A DNA stretch of 64,000 bases from Sphingomonas sp. H160509 (GCF_024124765.2 NZ_JAMXSR020000002.1:1449001-1513000), one strand, 5' to 3'; shown: positions 37,892-49,101, numbered from the stretch's first letter. Translations and numbers: made by a program. Notes: a model not told the origin generated them from the sequence alone.

Positions 37892-38731
37892 CTATCGCGA
37901 GCCTGCTGCCGGCGCGTTGTAGCGGTACAAGTCCCGGCTGCGCATGATCGTCTTGAGCAATGTTCCGTAGTGGGTGTCGGTAGCGTAGCGCCCGGTCAGT
38001 GCGTCGGCATAGGCGTCCGGATTATCGGCATGGCGGCGCGCTTCGCCATAGGCTCGGTGCGTGGCGAGCAGCCGGCCATGCGCTTCGAACGCCTCGGCCA
38101 GGGTTGCGAACTTTCGGAACGGTGCGCGGATGTGGAAGGATCGGCCGCTGCGCGTCTCCTCGCGCGTGCGCACGGTAACTGACGGCTGCCCCGCCGCCGC
38201 CTTGATCCCGAACGGGTTGTTCGAGCCGGGCGGCATATGCCGGCCCTCGCCGCTTTCGAGTATCCATTGGGCAATGCTGATCGAGGCGGGAACGTGCCAG
38301 CGCTGTTCCGACTGTCGGGCTGCATCGATCACCTCGATGGGGGGCTCGCGGCTAGCACGCCGGGCCGGTACGGCGTGCGATACCGGTCGCGGCGTGGGTG
38401 GTAGGACAGCACGCGGTAACACCGGCGGCGGCGTCGAGGTCGCGCGGGGTGCAGCGCGCGGCACGGGGCGCATGGCGTTGAGCAATCGCAAGGTGGGGCC
38501 ATTCGGGTCGATGCGTCCGTCGGAGCGCGGTCGACCGACGAGGCGGTGCTGCGCCTCGGCGATCGCACGAAGCGTTTGGGTCCCGCACATCCCGTCCACG
38601 CGCAAAGGCCGCGACGACCAAGCGGATCGCCGGATGTTGAGCAATTGCTGGATCGCGCGCACATCCGTCGACCGATTGACGCCGCCACGGCCGACCGCTC
38701 CGCCGATCGTGACATGAGGATAGCCCGCCAT
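37892..38731 (-). CDS. Peptidoglycan hydrolase: PG-binding domain plus glucosaminidase-like domain
   Basis: 279 aa. Residues about 18-85 form a peptidoglycan-binding_1-like domain (NRSTDVRAIQQLLNIRRS, VDGMCGTQTLRAIAEAQ). After a Pro-rich linker the C-terminal part (ISIAQWILESGEGRHMPPGS through NNPFGIKA and FRKFATLAEAFEAHGRLLAT) is a FlgJ/endo-beta-N-acetylglucosaminidase-type domain, with the catalytic Glu in ILESGEG. No signal peptide is seen. It is the last gene of the T6SS minus-strand series, eight bases after the kinase, so it is either a cell-wall enzyme for apparatus assembly or a secreted effector. Confidence 0.85.
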   Translation of the reverse strand: MAGYPHVTIGGAVGRGGVNRSTDVRAIQQLLNIRRSAWSSRPLRVDGMCGTQTLRAIAEAQHRLVGRPRSDGRIDPNGPTLRLLNAMRPVPRAAPRATSTPPPVLPRAVLPPTPRPVSHAVPARRASREPPIEVIDAARQSEQRWHVPASISIAQWILESGEGRHMPPGSNNPFGIKAAAGQPSVTVRTREETRSGRSFHIRAPFRKFATLAEAFEAHGRLLATHRAYGEARRHADNPDAYADALTGRYATDTHYGTLLKTIMRSRDLYRYNAPAAGSR

Positions 38732-38738
38732 GTCCCGC

Positions 38739-40771
38739 CTACCGCGACGATGCCGCCGGACGGCCGTCGGTCCGAGCGTCGAGACGCGCCCACTGCCCGT
38801 TTACCTTGGTTTCGACGTGACCGTCATACCGCCGCAGCAACGTAAAGCCGTATTGCGCATAGCCCGAGAACCCACGCTTGAGCGCGGCGGAAATGCAGGC
38901 GTCGCGGCTGCGTACCCCGACATCCTGCCAGCGCCCCCTCTCTGTAGCGGCGACAAAACGCGGATGTCTTGGTCGGCGGGGAAACCGAAGATGTTTCCGT
39001 TCCGACGGAGGTCGCCCCCTGCACCGGGTAACCGTCGGCGATCGGCCTCGAGGACGTGCCGGGTAATCCCCGACCAATTCGTGTCTGGGCAATGGCTGGA
39101 AGGACGATCCAGGATACGATCACGGGCCAGTTCTTCCGAACGGCAAGGCTGCGGTAGCGTTCGATGCTGGCTCCCGCCGACGCCGCCGGCAATACCGGCA
39201 ACGAGGACGCGCCATCGAGAACCGCCAGGACCGCGTTCCCCGGTTCGTTCGCGCAAAACCGTACGCGGTATCGTCCCGCACCATCCTGTCGAACCGTCCC
39301 ACGCCGATCCGCGGATCGTGCCCATTGCTCCGCGCTGCCCGAAACGAGTGTCCGCGGCTTGCCCGACGGCGAGACAAACACCAGCGTTGCCGTACGCGCG
39401 TCGACCATGCCGTCGATCGTCGCGGTGATCGTCGTGCCGCCGTTCCTCCGGCACAGAGCGGTTCCCCGGCGCCGGTCGGCGCTGGTAGCCGCAACGATCG
39501 ACAAGGGTGGAAGCGCACTGCCGATCGGCGGGGATTGCGCAGCCGGTGAGGAGGACTGCGGCGGCGTTGCAGAGGGCGTTGCGGGCGGCGTCGATCGAAC
39601 CGACGCAATTGCAGGCCGTGATGCGGGAATGGCAGGCGCCGGCTTGGGACGAGACGGCTGCGAGCCCGTGCCGGGCCACGCCAGCCATACCAGCACCGAC
39701 GCGACGACGACCGTGACGAGCGCGACGACTAGTCTCTTGTCGACCGATCGAGCCGGCCTGGACTTAGGGCGGCCTGCGCGTTTCGGCGTGGCGGGCGGCG
39801 CGACCGTCGGGCCGGCTGGCGGCTTGGTCGACGGTGCGGCCGGCCGGAGGGCAGGTGGAGCGGCGGGCGACGCGGCAGACGTCGCGGCCCGGACGATCGG
39901 TGCAGTATCGAGTGCTCCGACTACCGCATCCATCGATGCGGGACGCTCGGCCGGGTCCGGCTGCAACATGGCGCGGAACAGCGGATGCAGACTATCGGGC
40001 AGCGCGGACAGATCGGGCACGCTGGATCGGCGCTCCATCGCCTCGGACATGGTCCGTCCCATGTCGATGGGTTCGGACCGCGCGAAGGCGAGCAGGACGA
40101 GCGCGGTGCTGTAGATGTCGGTCCACGGACCGATGCGGTTGCCGTACAGGCCGAACTGCTCGGGGGCGACATAGCCGAGCTTGCCGGCGAACCCCTCGAT
40201 CACGACGGTCCGATCATCGGGCTCGACATATTTGGCGATGCCGAAATCGATGATCTTGGCCTCGTCGATCCGCCCCCCCGGGAAGCAGGATGTTGTCGGG
40301 CGACATGTCGCGGTGGACGGCGCCGAGCTCGTGCGTGACTCGCAGTCCGCCCGCCAGCCGCCGGATTAATCGCGCGACTTCGTCTGGCCCCGGAACCTCG
40401 CCGTGCAAGCGCGCGGACAGCGCGTCGCCGTCGATGAAGTCGGTGACGAGATAATGCACGCCGAGCGTCGCATCGCGCGCGAACACGCGGTACTGAGCGA
40501 CTGCCGGGTGGGCGACGCGGATCAGCAGTCGCGCCTCGCTGCGGAACAGCGACAGGATCTTCGGGTCTTCGGAGAGCCGCGGCAACATGACCTTGATCGC
40601 CACCAGCTCCTCGGTCTCGACATTGCTGCCGAGATAGACGTCGCCCATGCCGCCACGCGTCAGGAACCGGTCGATCCGGTAGATACCGTTCAGGATGGTG
40701 CCCGCGCTCAACCCGAACGCTGCCGCGATCGCCGGCGAACTCTCATGCGGATCGCAAATCCCGGTGTCCAT
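38739..40771 (-). CDS. T6SS-associated Ser/Thr protein kinase (PpkA/TagE-like, frameshifts)
   Basis: About 675 aa across breaks. Kinase core: GGMGDVY loop at residues 40-46, Lys60 in VAIKVM, HRDMSPDN with Asp155 and Asn160, and DFG in KIIDFGIAKY reached after removing one base near 40275. LGYVAPEQFGLYG follows. A Pro/Ala-rich linker leads to one membrane helix (LVVALVTVVVASVLVWLAW), then a periplasmic part. The end is in another frame (WQDVGVRSRDACISAALKRG, to the stop at 38739), so one or more breaks lie near 39000-39110. Start ATG at 40771 directly follows the clpV stop. Role: phosphorylates T6SS components, probably opposed by the PP2C at 61396. Confidence 0.85.
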
Positions 40772-43425
40772 CTATTCGGCCGCTTCCGCTCGGACGATCT
40801 GCGGTCCGGCCGTCTCGATCGCGCGGAAGGCGAGTTCGTCGTCGTCGACCCACAGCGCGATCTCGGCAGGAAGTTCGCCCAGCGCCTGCGCACGGAGCAC
40901 CATCGTCGACAGTTCCGGCAAGACGTCACCCGTCAGGATCGCATCGATCATGCGCCCCCCGATGCCGATACGCGACAGCGCGACACGATCAGGTCGACGA
41001 CCGCCTCGTCCCAGCGCAGCCGGATCACGTGATTGTCGGCCATCCGCCGGGCAATCCGCCCAAGCTGGAGGCGGACGATCGCGGTCAGGGTGGCAGCATC
41101 AAGCGGCCGATAGGCGAGTACCTTGAGCCGACCGAGCAGGGCTGGCGGAAAGGTCTGCAAAAGGTCGTCGCGGATCGCGTCGGCCAGCCCCGGCCCGTCC
41201 GGCGCAGTGAGATCGTCCGCACACAACGCCGCGATCGTGTCGGTGCCGATGTTCGAAGTGAGGAGGATCAACGTATTGCGGAAGTCGATGAACCGCCCTT
41301 CCGCATCCTCCATATAGCCCTTGTCGAACACCTGGAAGAACATCTCGTGGACGTCCGGGTGCGCCTTCTCGATCTCGTCGAGCAGGACGACCGCGTAGGG
41401 CCGCCGCCGCACCGCTTCGGTCAGCACGCCGCCCTGGCCGAAGCCGACATAACCGGCCGGCGCGCCCCTTCAAGGTCGAGACGGTATGTGCTTCCTGGAA
41501 CTCGCTCATGTTGATCGTGATCAGGCTGTCGTCGCCGGAATAGAGAAGTTCGGCAAGCGCATGGGCGGTCTCGGTCTTGCCGACGCCGGATGGTCCGCAG
41601 AGCAGGAACACGCCGACCGGCTTGACCGGATCGTCGAGCCGGGCGCGGCTGATCCGGATGCGCCGCGCGATCGCATCGAGCGCCGCGTCCTGGCCGACGA
41701 CGCGCTCCTTCAGGCGGTCTTCGATCACCAGCGCGGCGGCGATATCGTCCTTGACCATGCGGCCGACGGGGACGCCGGTCCAGTCGGCGACGACCGCTGC
41801 GATGGTGTCGGCATCGACCTCGCCGAAGACCATCGGCTGATCGCTGCGCAACCCGCGCGATGCGGCGATGGCATGGTCCAGCGCTGTGCCGGTGGCTTCG
41901 TCGTCCCCGAGTGCGTCCCTCGCCGCGTGGATCGCCGCGACGGCATCGCGCTCGGCGCGCCATTGCGCCTCTGTCTCGACGAGCGTCGCGCGGGCGAGTT
42001 CGAGTGTCTCGGCGAGCGGTGCCGCCGCCGCGCCGTCGGCGTAGCGCTGGCGCTGTTCGCGTTCGGCCGCCTCCAGCGCCGCCTCGACACGGGCGATCCG
42101 GCTGCGGGCGTCCTCGACCCGCGCGGGCGTCGCGTGCTGCGACACGCCGACCCGTGCCGCGGCGGTGTCGAGCAGGCTCACGGCCTTGTCGGGAAGCTGG
42201 CGCGCGGGGATGTAGCGCTGTGACAGCCGCACCGCCGCGTCCAGCGCCTCGTCGAGAATGGTCACGCCGTGATGCCGCTCCATCGGTTCGCGCACCGAGC
42301 GGAGCATCGCCACCGCCGTCTCGTCGTCGGGTTCGCCGACCGCGACCGGCTGGAACCGGCGGCTGAGCGCGGGGTCTTTCTCGACATATTGGCGGTATTC
42401 GGCCCAGGTCGTCGCCGCGATCGTCCGCAGGCGACCGCGGGCGAGCGCTGGCTTGAGCAGGTTCGCCGCGTCGCCGGTGCCTGCCTGCCCTCCAGCGCCG
42501 ATCAGCGTATGCGCCTCGTCCACGAACAGGATCACCGGCTTGGCGGCGGTCTCGACCTCGTCGATGACCTGCCGCAGCCGCTTTCGAACTCGCCCTTGAC
42601 CCCCGCCCCCGCCTGCAGGAGGCCGAGGTCGAGCGCGTGGAGCGACACTTCGGCGAGCGCGGGCGGCACGTCGCCATCGGCGATACGGCGCGCGAGACCC
42701 TCGACGATCGCGGTCTTGCCGACGCCCGCTTCGCCCGTGAGGATCGGGTTGTTCTGGCGACGACGCAGCAGGATGTCGATCATCTGGCGGATTTCCGGGT
42801 CGCGCCCGACGATCCGATCAATCTCGCCGGCGCGGGCGCGGGCGGTCAGATCGACCGCATAGCGCGCGAGTGCCTCGCCGCCCGCGGTCGGCGCCGCAGC
42901 GGTGCCGCCAGTTGTCGCGCTATCCGCAGCGGCTGCCGGCATCGTCCGCTCCGCGCTTCCCTGGACCAGCGTCTCGAACCGGTCGACGACCGTATCGGCG
43001 GAGAGGCGCCGGAAGGTCTCCGAGATCGCGAACAGATGCTCGCGCAGCCGCGGGGTCTTCAGGATCGCGACGAGGAGATGCCCGGTACGCACCTCGCCCG
43101 CGCCGAACAGCAGCGACGCGTAGAGCCAGCCACGCTCGATCGTATCCTCGATCTGCGGTGCGAAGTCGCTGACCGCCGTGGCACCTGATGGCAATCGATC
43201 GAGCGCCGTCACGATATCCGCGGACAGACGCGCCTCGTCGAGGCCACATGTCTGGATCAACGCCGCCACGTCGGTATCGCGATCCTTCACCAGCATATGC
43301 AGCCAATGGACGAGTTCGACGTACGGGTTGCCGCGCAGGCGACAGAACCCGGTTGCGCTCTCGATCGCACGGGTCGCGGCGGGGCCAAGCTTCCCGAACA
43401 GCACCTGCCGTCTGATATCCGTCAT
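40772..43425 (-). CDS. clpV: T6SS AAA+ ATPase ClpV (three frameshifts)
   Basis: Disassembles contracted TssB-TssC sheaths. About 885 aa. N-terminal Clp repeat domain, first Walker A GEAGVGKT at residues 231-238, [27 protein letters not shown], second Walker A GPSGVGKT, and [32 protein letters not shown]. Corrections needed: near 42580 (before [10 protein letters not shown]), remove a G at 41466-41469, and add a G at 40955-40960 (giving [16 protein letters not shown]). The ATG at 43425 has an AAGGA site. The start overlaps the tssG stop. Confidence 0.93.
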
Positions 43426-44462
43426 GCCGGTTCCTTCCGTTGCGATTGCGTCATCGTCCGCGCGCCGGCGCCGAGCCGGATATCGGCGCGCGAGCCGGTC
43501 TTCGATCGCGATCCGAGCCACCCGGTCCAACCGGGCCGGGAGCCGCTGCCGAGCCGAGCGGGCCGCATCGCGGCAGGCAAGGTCTCGATTTCGACGTCCC
43601 AATCGAGATGCGTCGGCACGAAGGCCGCGATCGCCTCCTCCAGCAACCGGTGGCGACCGCCGCCCGGCAACAGCGCGATCACCTCGCGATGACTCCCGGC
43701 GGTGACCGTCACGCGAAACGCGTCGGCGACCGTGCGGACACGTCCGCCTGCCAGCGCCTCGCGACCGAGCACCATCATGCCACCGCCAAGCGTGGAACGA
43801 TCCTCCGGCTCGAGGTCGCGCCAGCGCGGCATGAATTCGGTGAGACGAACCGGCATCCGCATCAGATCGGACAGTGCGTCTGCGATACCCGCCGGGCTGC
43901 GCGGCGTGATGAACACCGGCGCATATCGGAGCCGCGCGCGCGCCGGGAAGGCGGAATCGTCGGTTGCGCCGTCCTGCGCGCCCGACAGCGCCGCGATCCG
44001 GTCGGCGGCGTAATCGTCATCGGGGCGATCGCCGCTCGCGGTGGGCGACGTGCTTGCCCAGGCGCGATAGAATAGCTGGAGCATCCGTCCGGCAATGACG
44101 TCGAGAAAGCCGTTGAACGGGCGCTGCTTCGAGTAGCGCCGTTCATACGACGCGAACTCGCTGATGTGCAGCGGTAACGGCGCCATCGGCCCGGTCAGGC
44201 CAAGCCAGTGCCCCTCGACGCGCGCGCGCTCGTCGTCCACTGCGATGCCTTCGATAGTTGCGGCAGGAAAGGCCAGCGACGGCGTCTGGGCAATCTCGAC
44301 GACGTCTTGCTGCGGCAGCCGCGCGGTACCGATCCGCGGCAGCGCGCCCGCCCGCGCCTCTGCACCGCGCAGCAGCTCGAACGGGGCGAGTGCCTGCACG
44401 CGCTGGGCGCCAAGACGCAGGTACGTCAGATGGTCGGTCGACGACCGAGCCTTGCTGGCCAT
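43422..44462 (-). CDS. tssG: T6SS baseplate protein TssG
   Basis: 346-aa baseplate wedge component that pairs with TssF. Typical regions are [20 protein letters not shown] (the family LTGPxGxLPxxxTE block) and the segment [20 protein letters not shown] (FFDIFHHRxxxLFYRAW). The C-terminal 35 residues are basic and Gly-rich. It overlaps the tssF end by 37 bases, more than usual, so its true start may be one of the later codons. Confidence 0.9.
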   Translation of the reverse strand: MASKARSSTDHLTYLRLGAQRVQALAPFELLRGAEARAGALPRIGTARLPQQDVVEIAQTPSLAFPAATIEGIAVDDERARVEGHWLGLTGPMAPLPLHISEFASYERRYSKQRPFNGFLDVIAGRMLQLFYRAWASTSPTASGDRPDDDYAADRIAALSGAQDGATDDSAFPARARLRYAPVFITPRSPAGIADALSDLMRMPVRLTEFMPRWRDLEPEDRSTLGGGMMVLGREALAGGRVRTVADAFRVTVTAGSHREVIALLPGGGRHRLLEEAIAAFVPTHLDWDVEIETLPAAMRPARLGSGSRPGWTGWLGSRSKTGSRADIRLGAGARTMTQSQRKEPA

Positions 44463-46344
44463 TGCGTCACGCCCTCCCTTCCCGTGGTTTCGAGTGCGGT
44501 TTCCGTGAAGCTGTTGATCGAGGCGAACTCGGCAAGGAACCGATCGATCACCGCCCCGAACAGCACCATCCGGCCATTGTCGAACCCGGCCTCGTCGAGA
44601 CCCAGATGCAGGCGCTGGCCTCGCACGAACGCGCTGGGTCCCGCACCCGGAGCGCGCCGCGATACCGGTTCGGCACGTACCGTCTTGACCGCCTCGACCT
44701 GGCGCCGGGCGACGGCGTCCTCAGGCCGCGCATACAGCGCCAGATGATGGCGCAGTGCGCCCGCGTCGCATTCGTCCGTGCCGCGGCCGGCAAAGCCGAA
44801 CTGGTTGGGTGTCAGATGCGCGATCACCCGCCACGCCCCGTCGTTCAACCCGAGCGGCGCACGCGGCGGCGTCGGCGGCCGGAGCATGGTGATGCCGCTG
44901 ACCGCCACGCCGTCGATCGAGAAGGCGGTGCCGCGACCGCGGCCCATCCGTTCGGGCAGATCGCGGTTGGTGACCAGTGCACGGATCGACAGTTCGTGAA
45001 TGTCCTCCGTCCTGTTCGCGCGGGCAGGTGCAGATACGCTGATCCACGTTTCCGTGCCGACATAATCGGACCGTCCATTCGCCCGGCGCTCGCGTGCGGG
45101 GAGACGTCGCGGCGTCAGGCGCGTGGCGTAGAACAAGGTGTCGCTCCAATCATACGACAACCCGGCAAAATCGTGCATCGGCACCACCGGCACAGTACCA
45201 CCGTCACGTCGATGTGCTCGGACGTCGAGCAGCCGGTTGACCTCGAAATCGAGCGGGCGCGTGCGATCGGCGATCGTCAGCCGCTCATGATCGAATGCAG
45301 TGACGGCGACCCGGTCGAGCTGCTTCTCGAACAGGTTGACCGCCGGGGTCGCGTACAGCCGCAGGTTGGCGTCGGTCACCGATCCGACGAGCGCGGCGGC
45401 GCGGCGGCGGAACAGGATGACCACGTCGCATTCGGTCGCCTCGCCGCACGCGGCGAAGCGGCGAGCCAGTCCGTCGAGCGCAATGAACAGGAACCGTTCG
45501 GGACAGGCGAAATATTCGGACAGGAGACGGTAACCGCGATGCGTCCGCCCGTCGCTAGGGATCAGCGCGCACTCCTCCTCGAAGCCATGGGCACGCGGCA
45601 AGGGCAAATCCGCCGAAGGAGTCCCGACGCTGTCGGCAGGGGCGCAATACGACCGACACCGCATCCGCCACCAGTTGCCGGTACAGCTCGCCCGGGATCG
45701 CCTGTGACCCATCGAGGTAGAGCGGTAGCGGACCGGGCGCGAGCTCCGACAATTTCGCGCCGCCCGTCGCGGTCAGGCGGATCCGAAGCCCGGCCTCGGC
45801 ACCCTCCCCCGGCGCCCCTGCCTCCTGCGTCCCTGCCCCCAGCGTCCTTGCCCCCAGCGTTTTTGCCAAGGAACGGTGCCAGCGACGCGCGCGACGGAAG
45901 ATACTCCGCCTGGGTCAGTTGCAACGGCCAGAGCGTCACGTCGTGCCCGGTCCGGAACGTCACGGTCGCGCCGTCCCGTTCGCCTGCGAGCGCATTGAGG
46001 TGACTCAGCCGCGGGATGTCGATGCCATCGGCCAGCGCGCCGTCATTCTCCCGCGGTTCGAACGCCACCACGCACATCGACGGCGTCGGCGCGAGGTAAT
46101 TGGGCTGGAGCGCGTGCAGCAGATGCTGGGTGAAATCGGGAAACTGGTCGCGCAGCTTGAGTTGCACGCGCGCACCGAGAAACGCGACGCCCTCCAGCAG
46201 TCGCTCGACATGGGGGTCGACTTCGGCGGGGGACTGCAGGCCCAGCCGGCCCGCGACCGTCTGATGCTCTTCTCCGAACTCGCGCGCGGCCTCGCGCAGG
46301 TAGACGAGTTCGTCGTTATAGGCCTGGAGAAGACGCGGATCCAT
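44426..46344 (-). CDS. tssF: T6SS baseplate protein TssF (frameshifts)
   Basis: About 635 aa across breaks. The N-terminus MDPRLLQAYNDELVYLREAA and the block DPHVERLLEGVAFLGARVQL are diagnostic of TssF. A Gly-rich linker encoded by 15-bp repeats interrupts it, and the frame shifts there (about 45800-45860). A second break at 45639-45642 (remove one G) leads to SADLPLPRAHGFEEE and LSEYFACPERFLFIALDGL to the stop at 44426. The linker between N-terminal and central parts is not usual in the family. Confidence 0.9.
45815..45859. repeat. 15-bp tandem repeat inside tssF
   Basis: Three imperfect units close to TCCCTGCCCCCAGCG (CCCCTGCCTCCTGCG, TCCCTGCCCCCAGCG, TCCTTGCCCCCAGCG). In frame they encode a Gly/Ala/Asp-rich linker (GGKDAGGRDAGGRG). 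The unit length of 15 keeps the frame when copy number changes. Confidence 0.8.
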
Positions 46345-46856
46345 CAGCCGACCCTCAACGATACGCTGCCGGTGTCGATCTCGACCTCGGTGCGCAGTTC
46401 GACCGGCACCATGTCCGCAAGGTCCCCGCGGATGACGAAGCCGACGCTGTTGGGACGATCCGGATCGACGTCGACCTCGACGTCCAGGCTACCATGATCG
46501 ATCCGCGGCTCGAACCGGCCGATCGCCTCGCGCATGTCGCGCGCGCGCTGCTGCAGTTCCTGGCGGTAGAGCATCTTGCCGGTCAGGTCGCCGAGACCGT
46601 AGTTGAGCGTCGACAGCGCGACTTCGGGATACGCGGAAAGGTCGGCGACGGCGGCCAGATTGGTGGTGTTCAGCAACCAGTTCAGCTCGCGCAGCAGTGT
46701 GGCCCGCAACGCCTTGTCACCGAACCGATCGAGCCGTGGCACGGCATAATGCCGGAGCGCGCGGTCGAGATTCTCGACGTCGGAATCGTCGCGTAGGCCG
46801 TCGAGCGCGAGATCGCCCACCAGCTTGTCGAACAGCGTCGGTTGCGGACCACTCAC
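46344..46856 (-). CDS. tssE: T6SS baseplate protein TssE (gp25-like)
   Basis: 170 aa. Gp25-like wedge protein that helps start the sheath. The opening TLFDKLVGD and the segment LRRELN-like LLRELNWLLNTTNLAAVADL with YPEVALSTLNYGLGDLTGK are typical, as is the closing IRGDLADMVPVELRTEVEID. Its start overlaps the stop of tagJ and its stop shares a base with the tssF start. Confidence 0.93.
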   Translation of the reverse strand: MSGPQPTLFDKLVGDLALDGLRDDSDVENLDRALRHYAVPRLDRFGDKALRATLLRELNWLLNTTNLAAVADLSAYPEVALSTLNYGLGDLTGKMLYRQELQQRARDMREAIGRFEPRIDHGSLDVEVDVDPDRPNSVGFVIRGDLADMVPVELRTEVEIDTGSVSLRVG

Positions 46857-47560
46857 GCGGTGTTCTCAAAGCTGAGGTGGCGAAACTCGAGGATCGGCAC
46901 GTCATGTCCGGTCGAGGTCGTCCAGATCCGCTGGCCGACCCCGTGGATGCCGCCACCATGTTCGCGCCATTCGGTGCGTCGAGCCAGCCGCAGCATGGTA
47001 TCCGCTTCGGCGGCGGTGCCGGGGTAGGTCACGGGCAGCAGCGCGGCGAGCGCGCTGCCGTCGCGCAACCGGATCTGCGCGGGCAACCAGACTAGGTCGC
47101 GCAGGTCGACGGGGCCCTCGGTGTCGATCGAGAGGATGGTCGCGAACGGGATCAGCCTCCTCGTACCACCGATGATCGCCTCGAGATTCGGGCCGAACCG
47201 CGTGTCGCCGTCGAACAGGAAATCGAACCGCTGGCCGTCAGCCTCGCCCGGCGTGTCCGGCGCGTCGGTGAAATCGGCTTCCACGATCTCGCCGTCGCGC
47301 GCCTTCATCGCCTCGATCGCTTGCGCATACGCGCGTGCGAGCATCTGTAGATCGGGAGATTGACCGCCCAGCACGCGGAGCTGCGCCTGTGCGCGGTCCC
47401 AGTCCGCGCCGACGCAGAGGACCTGGAACAGGACCATGCGGGTATCGCGATCGCCGGGTGCGGCACGCAGACGCGACGCCAACGCGGCCACCGCGCCGGA
47501 CAGGTCGCCGGCGCGGACAACGGCCTCGATCTCGGGGCCAGCCAGGGTCGAACGCGTCAT
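46853..47560 (-). CDS. tagJ: T6SS accessory protein TagJ (ImpE)
   Basis: 235 aa from the ATG at 47560. TagJ binds TssB and, in systems that carry it, helps ClpV act on the sheath. ALASRLRAAPGDRDTRMVLF and FQVLCVGADWDRAQAQLRVL form the ImpE-type helical repeats, and IPFATILSIDTEGPVDLRDL with AALLPVTYPGTAAEAD are typical later blocks. It lies between the 480-aa gene and tssE. Confidence 0.88.
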   Translation of the reverse strand: MTRSTLAGPEIEAVVRAGDLSGAVAALASRLRAAPGDRDTRMVLFQVLCVGADWDRAQAQLRVLGGQSPDLQMLARAYAQAIEAMKARDGEIVEADFTDAPDTPGEADGQRFDFLFDGDTRFGPNLEAIIGGTRRLIPFATILSIDTEGPVDLRDLVWLPAQIRLRDGSALAALLPVTYPGTAAEADTMLRLARRTEWREHGGGIHGVGQRIWTTSTGHDVPILEFRHLSFENTA

Positions 47561-47582
47561 GCGAAATCTTTCAGCGGCGCGA

Positions 47583-49025
47583 TCATGCCGCAACCGCACC
47601 CTTCACCGCGCTGTAGGCGTCCAGCGCGCCCAGGCCGAATTCCTTCGACGTCGCGAGATACTCGACCTTGCAATCCTCCGAGATCGAAGACTTCGCTTCC
47701 TCGGGATAGTCGTGCCGCAGCGCGTTGATCACACCGCCGGCCGAGGCGCGCCATTCGTTGAGGGTGGTGGCAACACCGATGATGCCCGTCACGTTCGGGA
47801 CCTCGCTGTCCGTGACGATACCGACCTTGCTGGCGAACCCCATCAGCGATCCACTCGTCAATGCTTCGGTCTGGCCGGCGAACCACATCCCGACTCCGAA
47901 GACGAGTGCGCCGCCCTGCTCGGCCGCATCCAACCGGTTCATCGTGGTTTCGCGCTGAAACTGCTGGACCTGCGTCCGCATCTTCTGTGCGATCACGCGC
48001 CCGACATCGTAATAGGTCTTCAGCCAGAGGATCGACACCTGGCCGCGAAATCCGTCTCGCTTGCGCGAGACGCCGGCCGTACCGCGCTCGTCGCTGATGA
48101 TCCGCACGGCGAGCGCCTCGTTGGTCGCAAGCTTCGCCCTGTCGTTGGGGTCGGTCGACATCGCGAGCTCCTCGTCGACGTCCAGAAGGTCCATGAGGAT
48201 CGCGGTGAGTGCGTTCGCCTCCTTGACGAGGTGCGACAGTTTGACTTCATATTCGGCGATCGCACTTTGAAAGCCCGATACCGATGGCCCCAGCGATCGT
48301 CCGTTGGCGAAGGGAAGCTGGTTCAGCTTCAGGTTGGTGGCCATGATGTTTGCAACGGCCTTCCCGCCGAGCGCAGCGTTCTTCGCCATGCCGCGGTTCG
48401 ACTGAGCGCCGTGCAACTGGCTGCCATACGCCTCGCCCATCTTGCGCACGTGCCGCATGACGTTCGCCTCGGACGTCTGGACGTCTCGCCACGCGCCGGC
48501 GAGCGCGCCTATCGTCGTCGCGACCGCCGACCATGCGCCGAATATGGCGGGAATGGACGTCGCGCCGAACGATGCGGCGGCACTGGCCAGTCCCGCGCCG
48601 GACGATACCAGGCCCATCACGCACTTGGCGCAGGTGAGCGCGTTTTCGACCTTCGCCTTACGCCAGCGTCGCAGGCCGCCCTTCTGGCCCTGTCCCGCCT
48701 GCTGTACCCATAACGGCACATCGCTGGCCGCCTTTTTGAGGATCGGGCTGTTGGCGCTCAGCGTACCGGTCCGCTTGAATTCGGCAGCGAATTCGGGCGC
48801 GATCCTGGTCGACATCTGACGCCCTACCGCGAGCAGGATTTCGGTGTGAAGAAGAGGCGACCGCACGACTAGCTTGTACGATGCACGGTCGAGCACTGCC
48901 GTGTAGACGACATCCTCCGCCTGCAAGCCGGGCGGTGCCGCGCCGCCGCCGGCCCGGAGCAGCGTCGCCGTCGTGCCGCGAAACACGACCAGCGGATAGG
49001 TCGTATTCGATGAGAAGATCGACAT
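47583..49025 (-). CDS. Unrecognised T6SS-operon protein, 480 aa
   Basis: Start ATG at 49025 (MSIFSSNTTYPLVVF) has GAGTCGAGG upstream; a longer frame to 49148 is not needed. Soluble N-terminal region of about 120 residues, then basic GGLRRWRKAKVENAL, a CAKC motif at 132-135, and hydrophobic stretches at about 136-178 and 365-400. The central region (KLSHLVKEANALTAILMDLL) is helical. I recognise no family. It sits between hcp and tagJ in an otherwise standard T6SS operon, has no frame break, and has a diverged paralogue at 35382-36743, so it is probably a working, system-specific component or effector/chaperone. Confidence 0.8.
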   Translation of the reverse strand: MSIFSSNTTYPLVVFRGTTATLLRAGGGAAPPGLQAEDVVYTAVLDRASYKLVVRSPLLHTEILLAVGRQMSTRIAPEFAAEFKRTGTLSANSPILKKAASDVPLWVQQAGQGQKGGLRRWRKAKVENALTCAKCVMGLVSSGAGLASAAASFGATSIPAIFGAWSAVATTIGALAGAWRDVQTSEANVMRHVRKMGEAYGSQLHGAQSNRGMAKNAALGGKAVANIMATNLKLNQLPFANGRSLGPSVSGFQSAIAEYEVKLSHLVKEANALTAILMDLLDVDEELAMSTDPNDRAKLATNEALAVRIISDERGTAGVSRKRDGFRGQVSILWLKTYYDVGRVIAQKMRTQVQQFQRETTMNRLDAAEQGGALVFGVGMWFAGQTEALTSGSLMGFASKVGIVTDSEVPNVTGIIGVATTLNEWRASAGGVINALRHDYPEEAKSSISEDCKVEYLATSKEFGLGALDAYSAVKGAVAA

Positions 49026-49101
49026 TCCTCGACTCCGCTGGTCAAAACGTCGTGGTCGCCGCGGGCCCAAGCTCCGGCGGCGATCGTATCCATGGCGGGG
49101 A

